Source: Kluyvera ascorbata ATCC 33433
Lineage (GTDB): Bacteria > Pseudomonadota > Gammaproteobacteria > Enterobacterales > Enterobacteriaceae
Direction of reading: 5' to 3'
Assembly: GCF_000735365.1 (NCBI RefSeq)
Contig: NZ_JMPL01000005.1
Coordinates: 51,380 to 115,379 of the forward strand
Length of the DNA: 64,000 nt
Shown here: positions 17,529-25,794 of the stretch, one piece after another
Position numbering within the stretch: the stretch's first letter is position 1
Layout: each line of letters begins with the position of its first letter
Position numbers and translations under genes: made by a program
Notes under the pieces: model-generated
Database searches by the model: none
Told to the model about the DNA's origin: nothing
Seen by the model: the letters and a program-made list of their open reading frames with translations, nothing else

Positions 17529-18061
17529 TACGGCTTAAACTGCTGCGTCAGGCCGGTATCGGTGATGAGTACCGGATAATGCTCAATCTGCAGGCGACGG
17601 GCCAGCTCGCTGCCGGAAGCCGGGGCCAGGCTGACACCGGGTGCCAGTTCGCGCAGCTCGCGCACGGTATCCATGTCTGTGACGTTGACTATCATCCCGG
17701 CCGCATGCTGTTCAGCCAGCGCGCCGGCATTGGCTTTCAGCCATTCACGGGACAGAGCATCATCCCCGATCAGAAACAACGCCCCGATGCCGGGCAACTG
17801 CAGCGGCCGGTCTGCTGTATTCCCCGGGCTCAGTTCAGGTGTGTTAACGGGTAACATACCCGCCATCCCGTCAGCCAGCGGAACACCGTGGTCCGGCTGG
17901 CGTGAAGGCTGTACGTCACTGACGCCGGGCATGCCGGGCTGTTTATTAACGGCCTCAAAATACGGCGCAGCATCTTCACCGCCCAGATCAGCAATCACAT
18001 TCAGTTCAGCATGGCCGGTCAGGGGAAGGAGGGTAAACAGCAGTAAGGACAGCGTTTTCAT
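17528..18061 (-). CDS. Integrating conjugative element protein PFL_4695 family (TIGR03765)
   Basis: A 177-residue exported protein. A signal peptide (MKTLSLLLFTLLPLTGHA) is followed by LNVIADLGG and a C-terminal domain with RLQIEHYPVLITDTGLTQ, both typical of the family. The order lytic transglycosylase, PFL_4695, nuclease-like protein, TraD fits SPI-7-type operons. The role in transfer is not defined. Confidence 0.88.
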   Translation of the reverse strand: MKTLSLLLFTLLPLTGHAELNVIADLGGEDAAPYFEAVNKQPGMPGVSDVQPSRQPDHGVPLADGMAGMLPVNTPELSPGNTADRPLQLPGIGALFLIGDDALSREWLKANAGALAEQHAAGMIVNVTDMDTVRELRELAPGVSLAPASGSELARRLQIEHYPVLITDTGLTQQFKP

Positions 18062-18066
18062 CAGGG

Positions 18067-18702
18067 TTATCTCCCGGGTTCAGTCCAGACGAAGCCTGGA
18101 TCGGGGGTGAGCGCAGCAACCGAGCGGGGCGCTTCAGCTGCCGGCGCAGAAATGCGGGGTGCAGGGCTGATTTTTGCCAGATGCCCTCTCACAATGGCGC
18201 GGTAACGTGCAGCAGGCTGACCACCTGCGGGATGGTGGTAGCAGCCGGCCGCATCCAGCCAGCTGCCTGGCTTACGCGCCCAGCACTCACGCAGAATGGT
18301 GGCGGCGGCGTTCAGGTTGGTGTAAGGGTCAAACGCATCCCACGTCGAGGCAAAATGATGACCGTTCCAGCCCAGATTGACCTGGGCAATACCGACATCG
18401 ATGCGCTTAAGCGGGTGACTCTTCATAAAGACCTGCAGCGCCTGCCAGGCCTGCAGGCGCGTCTCATAGCGATACCCTTTGCCTGCCACATTGATGGTCC
18501 AGGGCCATGGCCGTATTCCGCGGGGAAGTTTGCGCGAAGACTCGCTCAGTGATACCGAGTAAAGCGCTTCGGGGGGCACGCCGTGCGCCATGGCCACGCG
18601 GACGTAACCCTCCGGCACCGTCTGGTCAGCATGGCCGTCAGGGACGGCCGACATCAGTAAGCCCAGCGCCAGTGCGCCGGTCAGAATGCTGCGATTGCCC
18701 AT
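18067..18702 (-). CDS. Conjugative lytic transglycosylase
   Basis: A 211-residue SLT-type murein transglycosylase, exported by an N-terminal signal (about residues 8-25, ending GHA). The catalytic glutamate is E54 in SLSESSRK, and the family motif GIAQVNLGW follows further on. It locally opens peptidoglycan so that the transfer apparatus can cross the envelope. It overlaps PFL_4693 by 22 bases and is 5 bases before PFL_4695. Confidence 0.9.
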   Translation of the reverse strand: MGNRSILTGALALGLLMSAVPDGHADQTVPEGYVRVAMAHGVPPEALYSVSLSESSRKLPRGIRPWPWTINVAGKGYRYETRLQAWQALQVFMKSHPLKRIDVGIAQVNLGWNGHHFASTWDAFDPYTNLNAAATILRECWARKPGSWLDAAGCYHHPAGGQPAARYRAIVRGHLAKISPAPRISAPAAEAPRSVAALTPDPGFVWTEPGR

Positions 18703-19406
18703 TTACCGTCTCCCGCCTGCTGCAGTAAAACCGGCATCAGGCCGTTACCAAAGCGCATCCACCGGCCGCCGTCGTGGTTAAGCGTGATCTGGCGCTTGCG
18801 GACCTTTTCCACGGGAATGTGATGGTCCCGCGCCCAGCTGCGAAGCGCATCATCACTGCCCTGGCTGTCGACCAGATAGATGTCCACCGGCCGGTTGTCA
18901 GCCAGCACGGCAGACAGTTTCGCGTCGCAGGTTGCGCAGTCTTTTGACCTGACGAACAGCGCCAGCCGGCCGCCACTGTCGTGCGCCACGCCGGAGGCGT
19001 TCCCCATATTGACCGGCAGTGTGCCCGGATACAGGCGCTGCCAGGCCGCGTTCACCTCACGCTGGAAATCAAGCTCTTTCTGGGTGCGGGCAAACTCTTC
19101 CTTCACCCACTTTTCAGCAAACTTACGGCGCTCTGCCGGCGTCTGCGCCTCGATACCGAGGGTGGAAAGCGGATCGAGACCCGGCGACTGGGTACCCCGG
19201 GGTCCCTTCATCAGCTGCTGATAACGCTGATAATCGTCGGCACTGAGTCCCCACTGACCGGCCTGCTGCTGCAGGTTTTGCTGTGCGGAGTCCGCCCGTT
19301 GTGTTGATTCCTGTCGGCTGACATCCATCTGTCCTGATGTGGTCGCGGCCAGGGTCAGGGGACTCAGCAGCATGGCGGCTAAAAAGGTATGTTTCAGTTT
19401 CATCAT
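18681..19406 (-). CDS. Integrating conjugative element protein PFL_4693 family (TIGR03759)
   Basis: A 241-residue exported protein with signal peptide (MMKLKHTFLAAMLLSPLTLA). A helical region with WGLSADDYQRYQQLMKGPRG is a family hallmark. The C-terminal half has a thioredoxin-like look, with RSKDCATCDAKLSAVL containing a CxxC pair, and ends in QQAGDGKWAIAAF. The CxxC suggests redox or disulfide handling during channel assembly, but this is inference. The start has GGAG 5-8 bases upstream of two adjacent ATGs. Confidence 0.88.
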   Translation of the reverse strand: MMKLKHTFLAAMLLSPLTLAATTSGQMDVSRQESTQRADSAQQNLQQQAGQWGLSADDYQRYQQLMKGPRGTQSPGLDPLSTLGIEAQTPAERRKFAEKWVKEEFARTQKELDFQREVNAAWQRLYPGTLPVNMGNASGVAHDSGGRLALFVRSKDCATCDAKLSAVLADNRPVDIYLVDSQGSDDALRSWARDHHIPVEKVRKRQITLNHDGGRWMRFGNGLMPVLLQQAGDGKWAIAAF

Positions 19407-19414
19407 TCGCTCCG

Positions 19415-20173
19415 TTATTCTGCTCTGAGCACGGTCTGGCGGCCGTTAACCCGAAACGTCGCCTCACCATAACCGGCACTGACCAGCGTCCAGCCGGACA
19501 CGGTTTCACCCTCTCCGACCAGGGCCACCTGCGACAGGTTGCTGTAGCCCCGGGGCGCGATGGCAGCCCAGGACTCTGCCCCCCGCTTCTCCACTCCCGT
19601 CAGCACAAAAGGCGCAGTGCGGGCCACGCGAAGGGATGGAGCAGAACGACGTGTGTCAGCGGGACGGGGCTTTTTTGCAGCAGGCTCGTTTTTTTTTACC
19701 GGTGAGGCGACAGGTGCGGCGGGTGCGGGTGCCGGCTGTGATTTCAGCGCTGTCAGCTGCTCAGTCAGCGCACTCAGGCGGGTTTCCAGCCCCTGCTGGG
19801 CGTCCTGAAGGGTTCGCAATGACTGACGCACGGCGTCGTCGCTGCCGGCCTGTTTCGCTGCTGCGCTCAGCTCCTGCTGCATCTCGCCAAGTTTTTTCCG
19901 GGTATCCTGCAGGCCGGTTTTGAGCGTGGTCACATCTGACTGCAGGGCCGCGACTGTCTCAACAGTGGCCGCTGTACTGCCCTGAGATTCAAGGCGTGCA
20001 AGGCGTTCATCAAGGTTCGATATGCCCAGACTGAAGGCGGTGTAGCCCAGCGCCAGAATGCCGGCCAGCGCCACACCGCTGGCAGCGCCCCAGATGAGGC
20101 GGCGGCGGGGACGCCAGCTGAATCTTTTACGGGCCGGAGCGGGGTCAGTATGGAATGGTTGCTGTTCGCTCAT
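19415..20173 (-). CDS. ICE coiled-coil membrane protein following PilL
   Basis: A 252-residue protein with a basic N-terminus, one membrane segment (about residues 30-50), a coiled coil of heptads at roughly residues 52-145, a Pro/Ala/Lys-rich linker, and a C-terminal globular domain starting near APFVLTGVEKRGAESWAAIAP. This layout resembles pilus or conjugation assembly proteins that span the periplasm. It overlaps pilL by 4 bases. No full pil operon follows, so its job is more likely in conjugation. Confidence 0.72.
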   Translation of the reverse strand: MSEQQPFHTDPAPARKRFSWRPRRRLIWGAASGVALAGILALGYTAFSLGISNLDERLARLESQGSTAATVETVAALQSDVTTLKTGLQDTRKKLGEMQQELSAAAKQAGSDDAVRQSLRTLQDAQQGLETRLSALTEQLTALKSQPAPAPAAPVASPVKKNEPAAKKPRPADTRRSAPSLRVARTAPFVLTGVEKRGAESWAAIAPRGYSNLSQVALVGEGETVSGWTLVSAGYGEATFRVNGRQTVLRAE

Positions 20174-20835
20174 TTTCTCAGAAACCCTCCGCTGACAGGT
20201 TTAACGGGTACTGACTGAGGGGCGCTGATGGCCGGTTGTGACACGGCGGACGGCGCAGGCGTGGACCAGGTGCTGACCGGCGGCGGAAGCTGGGAGACCG
20301 GCAGCTGGTAGCCGTCGCGCAGGCTGTGGCAGACCACACGCTGTACATCATCCACCTCAAGCTGCCAGGCCGGACCGGCCAGGACCTGCAGGGCAGTACG
20401 CAGGCGCATCGGGCCCAGCTGGTACTGGACGGCCGGCAATGCCTGGCGGTAAAGCACGCCGTTGGCGGAGCCGGTCGCGCACAGGGAATAACCGGACTGG
20501 CGCAGGGCGTAACGCAGCGCATCCGCCACAGTAGGATGCAGGGATGACGGGATGCGAATATCAATAATTTGCGAGAGAGGGTCACGCTGGGCCGCCTGCG
20601 GATCGGTACTGACCAGCAGATAACGATCGTAGCGCACCACTTCCGGCGTCCGCGCATACTCGTCCGGAGAGACCGGCTGAACGTTGCGGGTGACGGTGGT
20701 GCCGGGTGTCGGGTCCGCAGGCTCACGTTGCTGCAACTTTTGCGGCTGGGAAACACAGCCCGCAAGGAGCAGCAGGGGAAGAACAGTGGCAAGCCTGCCT
20801 GGTGAAAATATGTTGTGAGAGGTGTTACGTTTCAT
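20170..20835 (-). CDS. pilL: PilL-type lipoprotein, PFGI-1 class (TIGR03748)
   Basis: A 221-residue lipoprotein with lipobox LAGC near residue 27. The core (DPLSQIIDIRIPSSLHPTVADALRYALRQSGYSLC) is the PilL N-terminal domain. Its tail is Pro/Ser/Gln-rich. In SPI-7 and R64-type systems pilL begins a type IV pilus operon; here the pilus genes pilM-V are absent and the gene leads straight into PFL_4693-type transfer genes, the arrangement known for many ICEs. It is the first gene of the long leftward operon. Confidence 0.9.
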   Translation of the reverse strand: MKRNTSHNIFSPGRLATVLPLLLLAGCVSQPQKLQQREPADPTPGTTVTRNVQPVSPDEYARTPEVVRYDRYLLVSTDPQAAQRDPLSQIIDIRIPSSLHPTVADALRYALRQSGYSLCATGSANGVLYRQALPAVQYQLGPMRLRTALQVLAGPAWQLEVDDVQRVVCHSLRDGYQLPVSQLPPPVSTWSTPAPSAVSQPAISAPQSVPVKPVSGGFLRK

Positions 20836-20924
20836 CCGGAATTTTCCTGTACAGTGATAAAACAGCCCTCACTGTGCGGAATCAGTCCGGTTTCACTCAA
20901 TTAACAACTGATTTTCCGTTGATG

Positions 20925-20955
20925 AAAAAAAACGCCGGCAAAAGCCAGCGTTTTT
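20925..20955. terminator. Bidirectional rho-independent terminator
   Basis: A hairpin (AACGCCGGC, four A, GCCAGCGTT, one mismatch) has A residues on its left side and T residues on its right, so it can end transcription in both directions. On the minus strand it ends the DUF2442/DUF4160/ssb transcript 20 bases after the DUF2442 stop and separates it from the pilL operon. Confidence 0.75.
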
Positions 20956-20971
20956 CACTAATAGCGCGCTG

Positions 20972-21220
20972 TCAGGCTACTTTATGGGGACGATGGGTCA
21001 CATCGCCGCGGCCTTCAAGCAACCCCGCAATAGAAATGTCTTCGTCCAGCGCGTCCCAGTGGATACCACGGGGACTCAGTTCATAGCTGTTAAGCTGTTC
21101 AGTTGAAGCATGCAACAGGCGTGGAAACCATGCCAGCGGCACACCGATGGTACGGGCGTCGTTGAGTTCAACCCACATCGTGGCCTCATCGAAGCTGACC
21201 CGTTTAGCTGAAATAGTCAT
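20972..21220 (-). CDS. DUF2442 family protein
   Basis: An 82-residue protein starting MTISAKRVSFDEATMWVELNDARTI, the usual opening of DUF2442. The ATG at 21220 lies inside the upstream DUF4160 gene (17-base overlap). DUF2442 and DUF4160 genes are frequently paired and have been suggested to act as a toxin-antitoxin-like or stress module, but no activity is proven to my knowledge. Within an ICE such a pair could aid maintenance. Confidence 0.82.
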   Translation of the reverse strand: MTISAKRVSFDEATMWVELNDARTIGVPLAWFPRLLHASTEQLNSYELSPRGIHWDALDEDISIAGLLEGRGDVTHRPHKVA

Positions 21221-21446
21221 TCCAGGCCTCCAGAAACAATGCTTGGTTATCTTCAACGATCCCCGTCAGTTCTTTTAATACCCGTGAATTAAACCCATCG
21301 TTACTGGCCAGAGCCACTGATGGCGTTAACCAGAATTTGGCTTCACTACCTGCTTTCATTACGTGAATGTGTGCAGGTTCGAGCGGGTTACCTTCATTAG
21401 AATAAAAAAAGAACCGGAAACCGTTGATCCTCAGTATAACAGGCAT
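21204..21446 (-). CDS. DUF4160 family protein
   Basis: An 80-residue protein with the DUF4160 signature GFRFFFYSNEGNPLEPAHIHV. It is the upstream partner of the DUF2442 gene. The His-containing EPAHIHV segment is conserved in the family. It follows ssb by about 65 bases in the same direction. Function is unknown; see the partner entry. Confidence 0.85.
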   Translation of the reverse strand: MPVILRINGFRFFFYSNEGNPLEPAHIHVMKAGSEAKFWLTPSVALASNDGFNSRVLKELTGIVEDNQALFLEAWNDYFS

Positions 21447-21510
21447 GTCAGTTATCCTTAAATGCTGACCGGATTATGTGTAAGTTCAGAGCAACTGCCA
21501 TAAAGGCTGT

Positions 21511-22047
21511 TCAGAGTGCATGGATTGCCGATTTTGGTACTCCATACCCGAATCCAATGAACGGTATATCGTCATCGAAGTCCATCGGTGGCGCACCGGC
21601 ACTGCTGCCGGAAGCCTGGCCACTGTGAGTCGGTCCGGAAGGTTGCTGAGGCTGGCCCCAGTCATTCCGGGAAGACGTATTCTGACCGCTGCCGGACTGG
21701 CGACCGCCAAGCATCTGCATGGTGCCACCAATGTTTACCACCACCTCTGTGATGTATTTCTCCTGGCCAGACTGATCGGTCCATTTGCGTGTGCGCAGCT
21801 GGCCCTCGATGTAAACCTGGGAGCCTTTGCGCAGATATTCACCCGCAATTTCTGCCAGCTTGCCGAAAATAACCACCCGGTGCCATTCGGTCACTTCTTT
21901 CTGTTCACCGGACTGCTTATCACGCCAGCTCTCAGACGTGGCCAGAGAAAGGGTGGCAACTGCACTGCCATTGGGAATATAACGCACTTCAGGATCCTGG
22001 CCGAGATTACCGACAAGAATCACCTTGTTAACGCCGCGTGAGGACAT
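21511..22047 (-). CDS. ssb: Single-stranded DNA-binding protein with an extended C-terminus
   Basis: A 178-residue SSB. The OB fold opens with [23 protein letters not shown] and continues through the typical [21 protein letters not shown] core, then a Gln/Gly/Ser-rich linker. The ATG at 22047 is favoured by AGGAG about 8 bases upstream. The usual acidic tip DFDDDIPF is present but is not terminal: about 15 more residues ([15 protein letters not shown]) follow. In chromosomal SSB this tip must end the protein to bind partner enzymes, so the extension is notable. It lies in the replication block, with topB upstream. Confidence 0.93.
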   Translation of the reverse strand: MSSRGVNKVILVGNLGQDPEVRYIPNGSAVATLSLATSESWRDKQSGEQKEVTEWHRVVIFGKLAEIAGEYLRKGSQVYIEGQLRTRKWTDQSGQEKYITEVVVNIGGTMQMLGGRQSGSGQNTSSRNDWGQPQQPSGPTHSGQASGSSAGAPPMDFDDDIPFIGFGYGVPKSAIHAL

Positions 22048-22107
22048 AATCATTTCTCCTGTAAAGAATAAAGAAACACCCCGCGAACGGGGTGTGTCAG
22101 GTGCGCA

Positions 22108-22578
22108 TCAGAATGAGTTTTCTGCGTAGTTTTGTTGTGCGGCAGAGCCATTCTGCGGCGGCACGGAGTCAGATTTTTCAGTCTTGTAGACCATGTCCTG
22201 GCCTATTTTGATCCAGTCCACCTTTATCAGGCGGGCTTTCAGACTGACACGCTGTTCGCCGGCATGCTCGCCCTTGTTCAGCGTAAATATGTCCGTGGAC
22301 GGATTACTCAGGTTAAAGCCCAGCAGGACTTTTTTGTCTTCATCGACGGCTTTCTGGCAGCGGGCGATAAGGCTGGTAGCCTCTTTACCTGCGACAGAAA
22401 TGTCAAAACGGACGTAGGCCGGATTGTCAGTCGGACCGCTCAGTGCATTGATTACGCAGCTGAGGAACGAGCCATTCTGATGGTTAACCTGGCGGATGTT
22501 GCTGAGATACCCGATGCCTTTAATAGTCAGGTTGAAGTACTCAGATTTTGCAGATGCAGAAGTATTGTTTGCAGACAT
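22108..22578 (-). CDS. STY4534 family ICE replication protein (DUF3577)
   Basis: A 156-residue protein with the family opening EYFNLTIKGIGYLSNIRQV and a middle segment AYVRFDISVAGKEATSLIARC. STY4534-type proteins accompany SSB and topoisomerase III in SPI-7-like elements. The fold is probably OB-like and could bind single-stranded DNA, which is inference. It is the first gene behind the promoter at 22861-22904 and a leader of about 290 bases. Confidence 0.88.
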   Translation of the reverse strand: MSANNTSASAKSEYFNLTIKGIGYLSNIRQVNHQNGSFLSCVINALSGPTDNPAYVRFDISVAGKEATSLIARCQKAVDEDKKVLLGFNLSNPSTDIFTLNKGEHAGEQRVSLKARLIKVDWIKIGQDMVYKTEKSDSVPPQNGSAAQQNYAENSF

Positions 22579-22868
22579 GATGTTTTCTCCATGGAGGTAA
22601 AAATAGGTACGACGGAGAAACCATCTGCCCTGACGGGAGTGGTTTCCCGTCGGGGGTCAGGATCGGTTGAATCCTGAGAGTCTGGTATGTTGAAGGAACC
22701 TTCATCGCCGCGTCGTAATGCGCTTGTACAGGCGATATCTGCTTTCAAAGGTGCGCAGATGTACCAAAGTTTGCTCCCTTTCAGGTTACAGGAGCTTTCG
22801 CTGTAGCCACCCGAAGGCGATTCTCACAGGCTACTGAATCATTGGTGGTCGTATGAACGACGGTTTAG
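22579..22868 (-). ncRNA. Long structured 5' leader before the STY4534/ssb genes
   Basis: Between the predicted promoter and the STY4534 start the minus strand holds a series of stem-loops: GTCGT/ACGAC (22847-22860), GTAGCC/GGCTAC (about 22803-22834), GCTCC/GGGAGC (about 22773-22795), CAGGAT/ATCCTG (22660-22678) and GACGGGA/TCCCGTC (22631-22650). No gene fits. The density of hairpins suggests a regulatory leader or a single-strand signal (promoter or priming site) active on transferred DNA. The neighbourhood (ssb, topoisomerase) is that described for the STAXI RNA motif, but I cannot confirm a match. Confidence 0.5.
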
Positions 22869-22904
22869 CACTTTTATAATTAAACCGTCCTCCCTGAATG
22901 TCAA
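22861..22904 (-). promoter_or_regulatory. Promoter with overlapping 9-bp inverted repeat
   Basis: On the minus strand TTGACA (22899-22904) and TAATTA (22877-22882) are 16 bases apart, a good sigma-70 promoter. A 9-bp inverted repeat, GACGGTTTA at 22859-22867 and TAAACCGTC at 22881-22889, brackets the -10 element. This is a classic place for an operator. Confidence 0.68.
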
Positions 22905-22930
22905 CGGTCAAAATGGAAAACGTGATCCGT

Positions 22931-22960
22931 AAAATAAAAGGGCACCGTTTCCGGTGCCCT
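22931..22960 (-). terminator. Rho-independent terminator of the topB transcript
   Basis: A perfect 7-bp stem (GGGCACC at 22940-22946, GGTGCCC at 22953-22959, 6-base loop) is followed on the minus strand by a T-rich tract (TTTTATTTT). It lies about 250 bases past the end of the topB region. The stretch from 22961 to 23212 holds nothing else I can support. Confidence 0.82.
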
Positions 22961-23212
22961 GGGGTCAGTGCCTTAACCTGCGGTCGTCTCATCTGTCTCC
23001 GGGGAATAATCCCGACGCGGTTTTCACGGAGTGCATGCGTCTTACAGGTCAGTTAGTGTGCAATAACTTCCTGCCAGGCCTGCTGGGGGTAAATCCCGTT
23101 AAAGTTTACCTTACAGCACCGTGGCCAGCGGGGCACCTATGCATCAAAGCCTGGCAACAATAGCAGAACCCGGCCCGGGGTTGTACAGTGAAATAGTTCA
23201 ATACTGCGCGGA

Positions 23213-23494
23213 TTATTCTGTTTTAGCCTTAACCGATGTTTTTTTACGCTTCGCTGCTTTCTTCTTACCTGTACTGATAATTCCCTCACAGTCCGGATAG
23301 CGTATGCACCCCCCAAAATCACCATTTTTACCTTTACGTTTACGCGGGGGTCCTTTGCATAACGGGCAGGGAGGCGTGACGGGAGCAGTAATTTTCACAC
23401 TGTCCTGGCGGCCTTTTTCGACAAGGTGACGGGTCCACTGCAGCTGCTTTTGCATAAAGACCGCAAGCGACATTTTCCCCTGCGAAATACTCAT
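23213..23494 (-). pseudogene. topB: C-terminal zinc-ribbon part of topB, out of frame
   Basis: This frame continues the topoisomerase III protein sequence after a frameshift. Its opening (ISQGKMSLAVFMQKQLQWTRHLVEKGRQ) is the normal continuation of a topoisomerase III ending in ALDE. The zinc-ribbon cysteines follow as PCPLCKGPP and GGCIRYPDCEG, then a Lys-rich tail. An extra base near 23489 moves it out of frame with the main gene. The ATG at 23494 is probably accidental. Whether the shift is a sequencing error, a mutation or a programmed event cannot be told here. Confidence 0.78.
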
Positions 23495-25223
23495 CCAGTG
23501 CCTGCTCCCATAATGCGGTCATGCCCGGGCTCGTCAGCGTTTCCGGCAGGGCCGCAATCAGCTCCCGGGCCATCTGCGTTGAGTGGATGTGCTTCCCTTT
23601 TTTCTCCAGATAGTGTCGTTTGAAGAGGGTTTCAAGCACGGCCGCACGCGTCGCCTCTGTGCCCAGACCGGCGTTATCACGCAGCACTTTCTTCAGCTTC
23701 GGGTCACTGACGAAACTGGCCGCGTTCTTCATGGCAGCAATCAGCGTCCCCTCCGTGAACGGTTTGGGCGGACTGGTTTTCATATCCTTAACCTCAGAAC
23801 CGGTGACAGCGCAAATATCCCCTTTTGCCAGCGCCGGCAGCGCCATACTGTCACCGTCGACGTCCTCTTCATCGTCATCTTTTTCAGCCAGGAACAATGA
23901 CTTCCAGCCCGTCACCACACCGACTTTCCCGCGTGTACGGAACAGCTGTCCACCGATATTGAAAGAGGCCTCCGTCACGTCAGATTCCTGCAGCGGAAGG
24001 AACTGGGCGAAATAATGCTGGCGAATCAGCTGGTAGACCTTCAGCTCATCGGCGCTGAGGCGTGACAAATCAAATGCCTGTCGGGTGGGAATGATGGCAT
24101 GGTGCGCGGTGATTTTTTTGTCATTCCAGACACGCGAGACAAACTGCCTGTCCAGCTGATTCAGTACCGGGGCCACAGCCGGATCGGATTTCGCCACTGC
24201 CGCCAGCACGTCGGATATTTCCTGCTGCATGGAAGTTGGCAGAAAACCGCAGTCTGTACGGGGGTAGGTGGTCGCTTTGTGGGTTTCGTAAAGTGACTGA
24301 GCAATGGCGAGCACATCATTTGCGCCCATGCCGAATTTTCGGGAACAGACCTGCTGAAGGGTGCCCAGGTCAAAACAGAGGGGTGCCGCCGTTTTCTCCC
24401 GCTTCTGTGTCACCTCCAGTACCGCAGCCCTGCCCTGCTGCTGACACAGCTGTCCCACCGCCCGGGCAGCCTGAGGATTGATGCAACGCTTTTCCTCATC
24501 ACAGTACTGCTCAACGGGCACCCAGCCAGCCCGGAACCGGACGCCCTCTTTTTCAATAAGCGCATGTACCTGCCACCAGGGCTTTGGCACGAAGGACGTA
24601 ATTTCATTATCCCGGTTAACCACCATGGCAAGCGTCGGCGTCTGTACCCGCCCGACGGACAGCACTTCTGACACCCCTGAGTCACGGGCCTTGAGAGTAT
24701 AAAGGCGGGTCAGGTTCATACCGATGAGCCAGTCAGCCTGGCTCCGGCCCTTGCCGGCATCGTACAGCAGGGCTGTTTTTTCTCCGGGAAGAATATTGCC
24801 CAGTGCTTCCTTCACACTGGCCTCATCCAGGGCTGACAACCAGAGCCGGCGTACCGCGCCACTGTAGCGGCAGTATTCCAGCAGCTCACGCGCGATCACC
24901 TCGCCCTCGCGGTCGGCATCGGTGGCGATGACCACCTCAGAGGCCTTTTTGAGCAGCTTACTGATAACAGTGAACTGCGATTTTGTCTGCTCCTTGACGA
25001 CCATTTTCCAGGCCTCAGGCAGCACAGGCAGAACATCGGCACGCCACGGCCTGCCATACTGCTCGCCATAGGCTTCAGGGCTGGCAGTTTCGAGTAAATG
25101 GCCGACCGCCCAGGTCACAACGATGTTACCGCCGCTGATAAATCCCTGCTCACGCTTGCTGATGCCCAGCACGCGGGCAATATCCTTTGCCTGGGAGGGT
25201 TTTTCACACAGAAAGAGTTGCAT
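23340..25223 (-). CDS. topB: DNA topoisomerase III, frameshifted near the C-terminus
   Basis: A type IA topoisomerase that relaxes or decatenates DNA during ICE replication. The TOPRIM motif TDADREGE is at residues 101-108, and the active-site tyrosine is Y320 in TTYPRTD. The core is intact up to ALDE at about residue 570. An apparent one-base insertion at about 23489 then shifts the frame. The remaining residues (YFAGENVACGLY onward) are not family-like, and the true zinc-ribbon end is read in another frame at 23213-23494. Catalysis could survive without the ribbon, but DNA handling may change. Confidence 0.9.
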   Translation of the reverse strand: MQLFLCEKPSQAKDIARVLGISKREQGFISGGNIVVTWAVGHLLETASPEAYGEQYGRPWRADVLPVLPEAWKMVVKEQTKSQFTVISKLLKKASEVVIATDADREGEVIARELLEYCRYSGAVRRLWLSALDEASVKEALGNILPGEKTALLYDAGKGRSQADWLIGMNLTRLYTLKARDSGVSEVLSVGRVQTPTLAMVVNRDNEITSFVPKPWWQVHALIEKEGVRFRAGWVPVEQYCDEEKRCINPQAARAVGQLCQQQGRAAVLEVTQKREKTAAPLCFDLGTLQQVCSRKFGMGANDVLAIAQSLYETHKATTYPRTDCGFLPTSMQQEISDVLAAVAKSDPAVAPVLNQLDRQFVSRVWNDKKITAHHAIIPTRQAFDLSRLSADELKVYQLIRQHYFAQFLPLQESDVTEASFNIGGQLFRTRGKVGVVTGWKSLFLAEKDDDEEDVDGDSMALPALAKGDICAVTGSEVKDMKTSPPKPFTEGTLIAAMKNAASFVSDPKLKKVLRDNAGLGTEATRAAVLETLFKRHYLEKKGKHIHSTQMARELIAALPETLTSPGMTALWEQALDEYFAGENVACGLYAKAAAVDPSPCRKRPPGQCENYCSRHASLPVMQRTPA

Positions 25224-25238
25224 GTGTTGCCTCCCGCA

Positions 25239-25793
25239 TCAGCTTTTTTCACCCGCCGCAACAGCGCGGACATCATTCATCAGTTTCGTGACGCCGGACC
25301 GGGCCAGGCGCTGTGATGATGATGAGCGATAGACAACATAGAGCCTGCTGCCGGACCCGTTTTTTTCGATTTCGATATCCAGGTGATCACGTCCGTTCCA
25401 GTCGGAGCCCATTTTGTAGTAGCTGCCCGGCATGGCGTCCCAGACGGGATGCGCATCATCTTCAGCCGCCGCTTTCCAGTCCCCGTCATTTGCTGCCTGG
25501 CGCATGGACTCAAGCTCCTGCGTGGAAATGAATTTATAGTGCCGCTTTAAGCGGGCCGCTGCCGTATCCACATCGACCGGCACGGAGAACGTTTTATCGA
25601 CGGACTGCATGGCCTGTTGCCCTGCCGGGCTCATCAGCGGCATCCCGCCACTTTCTCCGCTGCTGTTGCCGCCCAACGTTTTTGTCAGGTTTGCGGCTGT
25701 GTCACTGACCTGTTTATTAATCGCAGCCCAGTCCGTTGTTGCGCATCCGCTCAGTAAAAAGAAGGAGGTGAGGAGGAACACAGGACGAATCAT
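25239..25793 (-). CDS. Putative lipoprotein in the replication block
   Basis: A 184-residue protein with a signal peptide and lipobox LSGC (MIRPVFLLTSFFLLSGC). The mature part holds a helical stretch with VDVDTAAARLKRHYKFIS and a C-terminal domain with LDIEIEKNGSGSRLYVVYRS. It stands just before topB (15 bases) and directly after the PFL_4669-type gene. An envelope lipoprotein among replication genes is unexpected; it may serve surface functions while sharing the transcript. I do not recognise the family. Confidence 0.72.
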   Translation of the reverse strand: MIRPVFLLTSFFLLSGCATTDWAAINKQVSDTAANLTKTLGGNSSGESGGMPLMSPAGQQAMQSVDKTFSVPVDVDTAAARLKRHYKFISTQELESMRQAANDGDWKAAAEDDAHPVWDAMPGSYYKMGSDWNGRDHLDIEIEKNGSGSRLYVVYRSSSSQRLARSGVTKLMNDVRAVAAGEKS

Positions 25794-25794
25794 A

